From positions 1,376,086-1,408,523 of the forward strand of contig BFEA01000026.1 of the NCBI GenBank assembly GCA_003427395.1: a DNA stretch of 32,438 bases, written 5' to 3'. The notes below the pieces were generated by a model. The model did no database searches, was not told the origin of the DNA, and saw only the letters and a program-made list of their open reading frames with translations. Position numbers and translations under genes: made by a program. This stretch comes from Chara braunii. Lineage: Eukaryota > Streptophyta > Charophyceae > Charales > Characeae. Positions 10,806 to 19,343 of this stretch are shown here, piece by piece. How positions within the stretch are numbered: the first letter of the stretch is position 1; the number at the start of each line of letters is the position of its first letter.

Positions 10806-11100
10806 AGTCCCCATAGTTCGAACATTGCCCACCCCACATTAACACTGCACAGCCCGAGCTCACTCATCCAGTCCGACAATCAAAGTCTAATCCCCAGCCA
10901 GCCAAACAAGGAAAAGCCTTGGACAATACAAGAACCAGGGACCAAGTCGGAGGCTTTCCCAACCTTGACTGATGGCGGCCCAAGGTTGGGAAAGCCTCCC
11001 ACTCGCCGAGGCATTACAAGTACAACTCAGACCAAGCGTGAGCAACAGGTAGGGCCAAAAAGGGCAAGGGATAGCCCCCGCCAGGGGAAGTAAAATAGTA
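10806..11100 (+). other. LINE copy 1 3' untranslated region
   Basis: Non-coding sequence follows the ORF2 stop. It contains a perfect inverted repeat at 10949-10999 (separate entry). No poly(A) tail is evident before the G/A-rich unknown sequence begins near 11100, so the boundary is approximate. Confidence 0.45.
10949..10999 (+). repeat. Perfect 19-bp inverted repeat (stem-loop) in LINE 3' region
   Basis: Bases 10949-10967 are exactly reverse-complementary to 10981-10999, with a 13-base spacer. The arm reads GGAGGCTTTCCCAACCTTG. As RNA this would be a very stable hairpin. Some LINE reverse transcriptases recognise a 3' stem-loop in their own RNA, which is one possible role. It could also be a recent local inverted duplication, because it is perfect while the surrounding ORFs are decayed. 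Confidence 0.9.
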
Positions 11101-11128
11101 AATTTTGGATATCAGACGACCAGGATAG

Positions 11129-11149
11129 TTTAGGGTCTAGGGTTTAGGA
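11129..11149 (+). repeat. Three telomere-type heptamers
   Basis: TTTAGGG, TCTAGGG and TTTAGGA follow one another directly, two mismatches from three copies of the plant telomere repeat. The stretch lies about 130 bp past the LINE 3' hairpin. It is too short to be a telomere, and chance in a TAGGG-rich stretch (to about 11600) cannot be excluded. Confidence 0.5.
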
Positions 11150-12770
11150 GAAGGCAAAGGGCAGAAATGGCACCAAAGATAAGTGTTGAAGGACCCGGCA
11201 ACCCAAGACCGAAAGAGAGGGAGGTTAGAAGATGAAATTCCACAAGAGGTCTAGGAGTAGCAATTACTTAGGTGCCCTGATTTCCACAATAGGGTATAGC
11301 CTTATAGAACCAGACTACATCAATTCCTTGGTTACCAGTCCCAGACAGCAGCCCCAGCTTACAGAGGCCTCAGCTGAGAGTAGCTAGGAGCTAGGCGACC
11401 CATAGGATCAAGAAACAGTAGATATAGGCCAGCTTAGGGTGGGAGAGATCAAAAGAGATAGGATGAAGGTTCAGGGTTGTGGGTTAAGAACAGGACATGG
11501 GTTACTTCTTGAGTATTAGGAACTGGTAAATCAAGACAGCGTTGCAACTGAGGGGCTAGGGTTCAGAATGAAAACATCACAAGTAGGGTTGGACCTCCCA
11601 GCCATAATGGGGAGGAGCAAGCGTGAGTCTCTCATGTATTCCATTTTGACTTGCCGGGGGAACAGGAACCGGACTGTCGCTCCCCAGAATGGTAGGAGCC
11701 AGAACGGAGAGGCTCTGTTTTTTTTTTTTGTTTAAAAAAAAAAAAAAGTAAAAGAATGAGAATCGAGGGAGAGAAGACAGATAGGAGGAGAGGAGAAGGA
11801 GAGTCCCTTGTGAACCAATAGCACAGTAGCTCCCTCGTCTCGCCCACTTCCTCCTCAGGCATCTCCCTCTAACGCCAACTCAGCAAATCGGTACTCCTCT
11901 GAAGATCTCTGACATGTACTTGCGCAGGTCACAATAATGCGCCCATCCTCAGTCCACGTCAGCAACAGCTAACGAGGATGGTGCAGGTCCACTTGAAGAC
12001 GAGCAGCAGATCACACTCCACGTAACAGGCAAGTCCAGGTAAGCCTCTCCTCATCACACACGTGAACTCCACAGTCCAGATCCTCCTCCTCCTCGCCGCC
12101 TCTACCACCAAGGTCAACTCCACACGGTTGTGGCCGCAACAGCATAATCTCCCTCCTGGCTGGCACCCAAACACAGACACTGGCGGCAGCATAAAGCTGC
12201 CGTAGCCTTGTGTTGTCGAACCAGCATCAAGCCAGTGCAAGCCGGAATGATCTCAAGCAGGGGCTGGGTCAACTTTTAATGATGACTCGCATTGACCGGC
12301 CTCTGGTCTCCTGAGGTCGTCCGTCAAGATGAATCAGCAGCCAATGGCCTGGGTGCAGCACATTCCCAATTCGCAGCCAGGAGGCTGCGCTATACCCAGT
12401 TGCATTTTTGGCGCGCAGCGGGTTTCCCGATCGGGGAAATGTCGACGACCTTTTTGGGGTCTAGAGCGGTGTAGAGGGTGCGGGAATATGGAGCAGAAGG
12501 GTGTGGTCGTTGTCGTAAGACCGACCGGTCGTTTAGGCGGTCGCAGTAGAGGCAAAAAATGAGCGACCAGCGGTAGCCTGCAAAGGTCGTGCAGCGGTCG
12601 TTTTGGACGGTGCCCAGGGGTTTCTTCTTCAGGTGAAGTTCGAGTTCGAGAAATTGAGAAAGTGTGGAGGGAAACGGGAACGTGGGGGGCGTTTGGGAGG
12701 GGCAGAAGGTCAGCCGGTGGGGTCTCCAAAATGCGCTCCAAGACCCCACGCCCTCTGGGCTGCGCCTCCG
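11150..12770. other. No gene recognised
   Basis: About 1.6 kb with only short, non-conserved open frames. Visible details: a T-run directly followed by an A-run at about 11719-11748. The words GAATGAGAATCGAGGG at about 11753 also occur at 1393, suggesting a shared repeat fragment. A single GTCCACGTCAGCAACAG copy of the 505-1080 motif is at about 11955. From 12280 the sequence is GC-richer with CGACC/GGTCG words. No splice-supported coding structure or RNA gene is seen. Confidence 0.35.
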
Positions 12771-12774
12771 CGCC

Positions 12775-13000
12775 TTGAGTGGTACACAGTTACCTTTGTG
12801 TCCCAGTCGGACTGGAATCTTCTGGATACCTGCAGACAACCAAAGATGTGCATCTGATCGACAGCCGTGGCTGACCAGCAGTTTGACTTTGACCCCTGGG
12901 CCCGGAATCCTGTACTTGGGTTGACTTTTGACTTTCCCAAGGTCAACTGTGGCCCGTAGGGTCTCTGAAGGCTGTTTTTGACTTGGCCTGGGGTATCCCT
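12775..13000 (+). repeat. Diverged repeat with TTGAC cluster, inverted copy at 30836-30990
   Basis: Words such as TACCTGCAGACAAC, TTTGACTTTGACCCCTG and TTGACTTTTGACTTTCCC recur in reverse orientation at 30836-30990 in similar order. This points to two old copies of one repeat. Six TTGAC/GTCAA sites lie between 12883 and 12982. TTGAC is the core of the WRKY-binding W-box, but the cluster may simply be the repeat unit. No coding sequence is supported. Confidence 0.5.
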
Positions 13001-13274
13001 TGGCCTTGGGCCTTTTCCCCGACTCTTCTCACACTTGGGCGTGACTTTTGCCCCCTTATGCCGACCTTCGACCACAAGTTACGACCCCTGGTCCGCGTTC
13101 TACGCAGATGCTGAACTTGGGCTATTGCAAATATATGAGAGCACAAGCAGCACAGAGCGCCTGAATGTTTCTTTAACTTGGGTTGAGGTCCGCAGACGCC
13201 TCTTTTTGGGGGGCTGAAATATCTGTTTCACACAAGAAAAGCACATAATAGCACCAACTCAAAAAGGCCCATCA

Positions 13275-13485
13275 ATACCTTTCTCGGCATTTCGGCTAAG
13301 ATCAAGTGTAGTATACTAGCATCTGTTCTGGTCAGTTTAATATCTGATCCGTGGGCCATCGGGCCACAAGATGTTAAATCATTTTTTCTGGGCTGCAGAG
13401 GGGTCAGAGGGGTAGGCTTGTCTACTCGACGCCTCCAGTGTCACCTTCGTATTGCACTGCAGCGAAGTGTGGCACGGCCCTCCCC
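13275..13485 (+). ncRNA. U2 spliceosomal snRNA copy, probably a retropseudogene
   Basis: U2 pairs with the intron branch point in the spliceosome. The 5' part from ATACCTTTCTCGGC through GGCTAAGATCAAGTGTAGTA is a close match to plant U2, including the branch-point recognition sequence GUAGUA at 13308-13313. Directly after it are eight extra bases TACTAGCA (13314-13321), and the normal U2 order then resumes (TCTGTTC, CAGTTTAATATCTGAT, GTGGGCCATC, GTTAAAT). A T6 tract in Sm-site position follows (about 13382-13387). Near 13444-13473 is a stem-loop IV with CTTCG/CGAAG arms and a TATTGCACTGC loop. Length is about 211 nt against the usual 190-200. An A-tract begins about 10 nt past the 3' end, and no clear plant upstream sequence element is seen. 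Together with the insertion this favours a retroposed pseudogene over an active gene. Confidence 0.88.
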
Positions 13486-13494
13486 CTTCTGGGG

Positions 13495-13515
13495 AAATTA
13501 AAAAAAAAAAAAAAA
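13495..13515 (+). repeat. A-tract at the end of the U2 copy
   Basis: AAATTA is followed by fifteen As shortly after the U2 3' end. The base composition and position fit a retroposition tail. AAAAAGGCCCA just before U2 (13261-13271) and AAAAAGCCCA overlapping the end of this tract (13511-13520) could be a slightly altered target duplication. Confidence 0.6.
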
Positions 13516-13690
13516 GCCCAGCCAGCCAGCCAGCCTGCCAGCCATTTTCCATTTTCTTTCCGTCCTTCCTTAGCCATTTCAGTAGCAGCAGCTCAGACAA
13601 GCCAGTCAGCTAGCCTGCCTGCCTGCCAGCCATTTTCCATTTTCTTGCTGTCTTTCCTAAGTTTCCTTACCCATTACATTTTTCTTCCCG
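13516..13690 (+). repeat. 88-bp tandem duplication
   Basis: GCCATTTTCCATTTTCTT occurs at 13541 and again at 13629. It is preceded each time by CAGCC/CTGCC-rich sequence and followed by a CTTTCC-type segment. The period is 88 bp. It lies directly downstream of the U2 A-tract. The (CAGC)n-like start is a short tetranucleotide microsatellite. Confidence 0.75.
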
Positions 13691-14005
13691 TACACAGCTC
13701 TGAGATTTGTGCAGTTGAGGGAACCCCAAGACTCCAGACGCCACAGGTACGCTCAAATTGGGCTTGAGATGCCTGCAGCTGTGCCGGCTGAAGTAATTAG
13801 AAGGTCAGTTTTGTATGATAGGTGGGTAGTTTCATGCAATCCATCTAACCGCCAGATTATGAGAGTTCAGACTAGTTTGAGGTATCCTTTTTTTCTTCTT
13901 CTTTTTCAAAGCAGAATCTTACGATTCTGGCTCCGTTCTATTCTGGGGAGCATCAGTCCGGTTCCTATCCAACCAGCAAGTTGTTTGAGGTATCATATGA
14001 ATATA
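13691..14005. other. No gene recognised
   Basis: This short interval lies between the tandem duplication and the LTR retrotransposon. It contains only small open frames without recognisable domains. It is the pre-insertion flank of the LTR element. Confidence 0.3.
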
Positions 14006-14030
14006 GGAGGGGGAGGGTGGGGGGGGGGGG
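14006..14030 (+). other. Guanine run, candidate G-quadruplex
   Basis: G-runs of 2, 5, 3 and 12 are separated by single bases. The tract ends nine bases before the 5' LTR at 14040. The arrangement can form intramolecular G-quadruplex. Whether it predates the LTR insertion cannot be told from one copy. Confidence 0.6.
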
Positions 14031-14039
14031 ACAGAGGCT

Positions 14040-15200
14040 TGTAATGAAGCCTCCAGATTCTCAGTGGACTGTACATTGGGTCGAGGGCGAAGCTTTGCCT
14101 CGGTCGGGTCGCGTCTTAGGTTAGATTCGTAATTTTGTTTGGCTGAGGGCTAACAGCGACAGCTGACTGTAAGGAAATTCGTGAGGGATATATCTGCAAA
14201 TTTGGGAAAATTATAGGCCCGCACTAACTGAATTCCCTACAGCTACCCTAACTGCGTATGGCAGGCCGGGGCTACCCCTAGGATGGACAGGCCCTAAGGG
14301 CCTACGCCAATAGACGGTCCTATAGCCTATAGCCGGGTAGGGAGAGGCGGAGAGGTCGAAACGAAAAACGGTACCGGTCAGTCCTATCAGTCCGGTCTAG
14401 TTCGTGTCTAGGCTAGGGTAGACTATAGATAGGATGGGCACATCGGTTCAGGGCTTTTGGCGGTTGGTACCGAGTACATCGCTGCTGTGCAACGCGTGAA
14501 CCGGAAGTGGTGACGGCTCAGCGTTGAGGGAGATAGACATAGCCAGACCTGCGGAGTGCCAGCCATATCTGGGACCTGCGCTATACTCCATCAGCACACA
14601 GGGCTGTACAGAGGTCTGGGCTATTCGAGGTCAGGAGAGGCGGCGCTGCTGCAGACTTCATCCCGGGAAGTCATTCGACACTTCGTCATCATCAGACACT
14701 GTGGCGCTGGTCTTCTTCTTCATCCTCTGGGTGGCGCTTCGCCTCAGAGGCTTGTTTCAGGGTGGCGCTTCCCTCTGGAGCCTGTATCTGGCTGGCGCTT
14801 GACGTTTCAGGGACTCAGGGGTAGTAATAGCGGTTCATCAGGGTTGGGGAGTGAAGCGCTGCTCATCTCTGACCAGCGCATCATAGTTCTGAGGTTATCC
14901 TTACAATTCGAGACCCTGAGTTTAATAAACACTGTTGATACTGGGTTCAAACTATAATCGTTTCATTGTTTCTTGGATGTGATCTACTCAGCTTTCCTTT
15001 ATGACTGGTTGTGAGGATTGAGCGGAGTGAATTGCACTTTCATTGTACCGTGTCATATCGCATGGTCAAGTCTTCCGTTGTTCCTGTGCGGTGTGATACT
15101 TCTATCATCTCCCCTTCCTTTTGTGTATGTATGGGCATACCTGGAAGTCTATGTGAGTGAGTATTGGTTTTTTAGACAACAGACAACCTGAATCATAACA
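14040..15200 (+). repeat. 5' LTR (1161 bp)
   Basis: Starts TGTAATGAAGCC and ends AATCATAACA, with AATAAA at 14934-14939 as a likely polyadenylation signal. It matches the 3' LTR at 19344-20466 throughout except for two large differences. It has 151 bases (about 14151-14301) absent from the 3' LTR, and it lacks a 98-base segment present there. It contains the promoter region by analogy with other LTRs, but no convincing TATA box is seen. Confidence 0.93.
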
Positions 15201-15202
15201 GT

Positions 15203-15214
15203 TGGTATCGGAGC
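15203..15214 (+). other. Primer-binding site of the LTR retrotransposon
   Basis: TGGTATCGGAGC matches the complement of the initiator methionine tRNA 3' end at 11 of 12 positions and lies two bases after the 5' LTR. This fixes the element orientation as plus strand. Confidence 0.85.
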
Positions 15215-16705
15215 GATTGGATCCAGACTCTGGAGCGATTGATGAGTTGGAGCAACCACCATCATCTGGCGAGACTCTGGAGTTGAGTTTCATGGCGATT
15301 TGTCATCTTCAGGGTTTGCGACAGTGAGGGTGGTGGTGGTGAGTGTGTGGCGAGAGGAATTGGACAGAGGGTGACACACTCCTGTCCAAGGTTTTACAGG
15401 AGTGGTTGGTGATTGGTGCTCAAAAGCCTAGGAGGCTCTCAGAGGCTACTTTTAGCGTGGCGGTTCATCTGGAGACTGGCGATTGGCAAAGAAGGGATCC
15501 CCGGGTGTTGCAATTTTGGAATCGGGTCAGGATCCCCAATTTCCAAGCAGCGCAGTACAAGGTGCAGTGGCGCTGCACTGAGTTTCTCAGTTATCAGCAT
15601 TTGGGACTCCGAATTCAGTGTTTCTGTCAGTTGGGGTTGAAGCGCCTCAGGGTAACCTGCTGGATCACCAAGTTTCAGGAAGTTTGGTACGTGGGAGCAC
15701 TGGGAATGATCAGGGAATGAAACTGGCCAGATGGGGTTGAGCAGACAACCATAGCCAGAGTTTCACTCATCTTCTTCAGAGATAACCCTGAAGTAAGTGT
15801 GTTCCTTACTCTATTCTGTGTGGCGATTCTGAGACTATTTTCAGATTAGTGAAATATGGTTTGTAATTCAGTCGACAATTGAAAATCGAAATTCAGACAG
15901 TGGGACAGCCACAACTAACTTTCCCTACCTATCTTCTTTGACTTCTATTAACCCTGTTTGACCTCCTTCCTGACTCAACTTTCATCTGGGACTGCTTTAC
16001 AGTGTTGCGATTCATCCTGTACTGTGAATTGAGTTGTTCAGGGTCCCGTTGTCAGTGATAAAGCAAATTTGAATTTTGCGCTGCCATAGCTGAAGCTTGG
16101 CTAGACTAGGGTCAGTCACAACTTCAGTTCTGTCCGTCAGAATTCAATTTTGTCAGTCCCTGGTAAATCGCAATTCAGTGTACAGCCTGCATGTGAAATC
16201 GCATAATCAGATTTGAGGTTCAGAGTTAGTTACAGTGATTTATGTAATTCGCCATGCCCTGGGTATGGCATACAGGGTCATACAATGGTGAAGTCTGTAG
16301 GGTAGGTCTAAAAATAGGATTACCTATAAATCGCTGCACCTTGGTCATCAGTGGACACCTGCCTATCCCTAATTAGTCACTCTGTCTAATTGTTAATCAA
16401 CACTAATCAGTCCAGGACTGCATCCTGCAAGTTTTTGGTGTAGGATTTGCAATTATTGCATGAAATTGTCGTGTCAGGGCAGTGATTGGAAAATCGTGAA
16501 ATGGATTTTTGTTGAGCTCACTCTAAACTGACCCTGACCCTCAAGCAGTCTGCAGAGATTGAGCACTCACTTGCTCAGACTGACCAACTTTCTCTCTCCA
16601 GGCAGGTGATTGCAATTGAGTAAGTACTGAAGAGAAAACTCAATTCCCATTACCTCATGTTCTGTCGTCTGTTTTATTGTTTTATTATTTATCTGAATTG
16701 TGGAA
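15215..16705 (+). other. Untranslated leader of the LTR retrotransposon
   Basis: About 1.5 kb separates the primer-binding site from the gag ATG. The largest open frame (15343-15720, 125 codons) has no recognisable domain and low likelihood of being real. Words such as AATTCAGT recur several times. Packaging signals would be expected in this region, but none can be pointed to. Confidence 0.45.
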
Positions 16706-18184
16706 ATGACGGATGTTGAGAAGGGAGAGGCTTCTGAGGTGAAGCCTGAAATTCTGCCTGACCCTTTAGAGGCTGAACTGCGTGCCCAGGAGGAGAAACT
16801 CCGCCAACAGGCACAGGCAGTTAAGGCTCTAAAGCCTTAGCTAAAAAGAAAAGAAGCAGCAGCTCAGAAGGAGGCTAGGAGAAAATTGATGGTTGCAGAT
16901 ATCGAGAAGATCAGGGTGTGTGGTAGTTCCAGCCAATACAATAAGGACATGGTTGAGTTCATCCTCTTGCAGGATGACATTCACCGTTCTTATTTTACTA
17001 ACTGGGACGAGAGGATCACAAGTCTGGAGAGCAGCCACTCAACTTTTTCCAAGAAGTTGGATGACATCTCTTCCAAACTGGATCAAATCTTTACTTATTT
17101 AAAGATCCCAACCACCCTGACCGTTTCTCCATCTCCTGGGCCCTCCCAAGCAGGCCCTTAACAACCTCCACAATCCAGACCTACATCCCCTCCCTCTACA
17201 CCCGAGTCAACAGCACCATCTCAGCCCTCAGTCTCATTTGATATGCAGCGGCCCACGGTGACCCCTCCACCAATGTTCTCTGGTGAGGACCCAAAGGTGG
17301 ATGTTGCAGATTGGGTCACTGCACTATGACCCTGTCTGAGTGGGTTCAAATATGACGAGGACGTGAAGGTGAGTGCCATCCTGGCTCGCCTGGAGAGGAC
17401 TGCACTGAAATGGTGCACCTCCACCTCCAACAAGCAGGGGATGGAGATGGCTGATTGGGCGCAAAGGCTGGGGGTGGCTGGATTTCTACAGGCACTGCAG
17501 GACCGGTTTGTAGACAAAGAGCAGGCCAGAAAAGCAGGAGATAAAATTTTGCGCCAGGGCCATAAAAAGTTTGACGGACCCTTGTCCAAACTGTACTCCA
17601 CCTTTGATGAGAGTCTCACACTGACTCCTGAGTTGGAGATGAGTGAGCAGGATCTGCTCATTCATTTCCTCAGGGCAGCGCCTGAGCAATTCCAACTTGC
17701 ATTATTCTCTCAGGGCCACAAGGACTGGCGGTCCTTTGGCAGAGCAGCCCTGGACTTGGAGTCGAAACTCCATATCCAGGAAGCACCTTCTGAAGGAAGG
17801 AAGGGACCCTCCTCAAAGGGGCAAAGAAGGATGAAGGGTGCCCTGTTTGCTACTGCAGCTTTGAGTTCAGATGGTGATGCAGCATCTCAGGGTGGGACCC
17901 CTCCATCTGGGACTGCCTCCTCATCTGCTGTAGATCCTACTGTTTTTGCCCTGGCTGATGCTTTGATGGGCATGGCAAGGGGTAAAGCCCCAGCCCAGAA
18001 AGCACCAACTAGTAGCAAGGGGAAAGGTAAGGGACATGCCTCTTCCCCTGGTGCCAGAGAGTTCCACTACCACGTGACGTCCGCTGGCCAGCTGACACCC
18101 TTGATCCTTCCACCTTCCCCTGGCATGCACTTAGGATCAAGGAGGGGGTTTGGAGGAAGAGAAAGGACAAGGGTGTTTACCTAA
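16706..18184 (+). pseudogene. Ty3-type gag, three in-frame stops
   Basis: Gag forms the virus-like particle in which the element RNA is copied. One frame stays readable from ATG 16706 to 18184. It is interrupted only by TAG 16838-16840, TAA 17159-17161 and TGA 17327-17329. The N-terminal part is charged and probably coiled coil (EAELRAQEEKLRQQAQ), with a second helical stretch at 16940-17090. A proline/serine linker follows, then the retrotrans_gag core from about 17260 (PPPMFSGEDPKVDVADWV, ALKWCTS, FLQALQDRF, LSKLYSTFDES, LIHFLRAAP). A zinc-knuckle remnant with C, H and final C in place lies at 18173-18214 in the +1 frame, but the second cysteine is not in register. Expected length if open is about 490 residues, normal for gag. 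The copy is dead. Confidence 0.85.
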
Positions 18185-18241
18185 GGTGCGAGGGGGCCAC
18201 TTCCTAAAGGATTGTCCCAGTATGCCTCGCAGGTCCCTAGG

Positions 18242-18268
18242 CGGCTCTAGTTCAAAAAACTAGAGCCG
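18242..18268 (+). repeat. 11-bp stem-loop after gag
   Basis: CGGCTCTAGTT (18242-18252) and AACTAGAGCCG (18258-18268) are perfect reverse complements with a five-base CAAAA loop. It sits about 30 bases past the zinc-knuckle remnant, where frameshift or readthrough signals occur in intact elements. A role is only a possibility, since no pol follows. Confidence 0.8.
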
Positions 18269-18900
18269 AGAGAGGTGGAAGCAACAACTCCTTCCACCAG
18301 TGCTGATTCACTTTCTGATGAAGGTGAATCTTCACATACTCTCGCCAGTTCTGTTTTTGAACTTGCATCTTCAGGGTCCTTCACGTATGAGGACACTGCT
18401 TTGTTGCAGATCTAGGGATGGCACAAGTAAGGGTCACAGCCCCTTTGACTTATGACCAGACTTCTCTTAGGAGACATTTCCTACTTCCCTGGACAAGCGT
18501 ATTTGTGTTGTGCTGTCAGAATTTGCTGATCCAGCCATACTCAACGTCCTGACCAGGGTTAGCTGCTGATTTGGCAAAGTTTCCCTCGTCTTGATACTGA
18601 GTGGTGTGAGCCATTGCTCCAGGCTTTCAACATCTTGTCCCTGACTCCGTGTCTGTTAGACAAGTTGGGTCCCTGCATGACTATCACTGACAGCCTGGCT
18701 GTTTATGTCTTCATGCTCCGCCATGTTGAGGTTGTTTGTTTTACTCGCAATCTCTTACGGCAGTCCTTCAGTCTAGAATGATAATTGTGGTTGAGAGCTA
18801 TAGGTTCCACTATACCACTCTACTGATCGACTGCAATTGGGTCCATGTCTACTAGGGGTGAATACCCGGACCAACGACTATAGCTCAATGTCTAGGTAGC
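18269..18900 (+). other. Internal LTR-element region without recognisable coding
   Basis: Pol would be expected here in an autonomous element. All frames are broken by stops and I recognise no protease DSG/DTG or RT motif. It may be very decayed pol or unrelated filler. Confidence 0.4.
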
Positions 18901-19230
18901 TCAACTTTTCAGCATGGTCGATTGCACTATAGTCCGGTGCCAAGTCTTACTGTGGTCATTTGACGCAATCAAGACCGACTGGCACTCTGAGTTCTCCTTC
19001 TCTTGACATCACTGTTTACAGTGCTGGTCATGAGTATAGGAGACCGGATTGCAAAATTAGGGCGCCGCCTACGGAACCTCAACTTTTCAGAAGTGGTCGA
19101 TTGCGCAACAGTCAAGGACCAGGTACTGCCGTGGTTTCTTAATGCAGTCGAGACCAGCTGACACTTTGAGGTTACCTCCTCCCGACCTTGCTGTTTGCAG
19201 CATTGATCAGGGGCACCCCGCAAGTCTCTC
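18901..19230 (+). repeat. 178-bp tandem duplication inside the LTR element
   Basis: TCAACTTTTCAG at 18901 recurs at 19079. Both are followed by GGTCGATTGC, a CAGT/AGTC stretch, GCA(A/G)TC(A/G)AGACC, GACACT/GGCACT and CTGTTT.CAG in the same order. The two copies are diverged, so the duplication is old. The stretch lies just inside the 3' LTR. Confidence 0.7.
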
Positions 19231-19343
19231 TGGTTCTCCACTTCAGGCAAGAGTTCTATCTCTTAACCCACTTAGTTTGCTGGTTCATTACCAGGAAATG
19301 ACGTATGGGCGTGGAGGTCCACTCTCCCCGGGGCAGGTAAGTA

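Noticed and set aside
14668-14698. Hammerhead-like words (minus strand CTGATGATGACGAAG) in both LTRs, 14668-14698 and about 19930-19955
   Set aside because: CUGAUGA and GAA are only four bases apart, so stem II cannot form, and no GUH site lies upstream in register.
17363-18184. Intact host gene encoding a 273-residue protein
   Set aside because: It is the open remainder of the gag frame between a nonsense codon and its end, inside a bounded LTR element.
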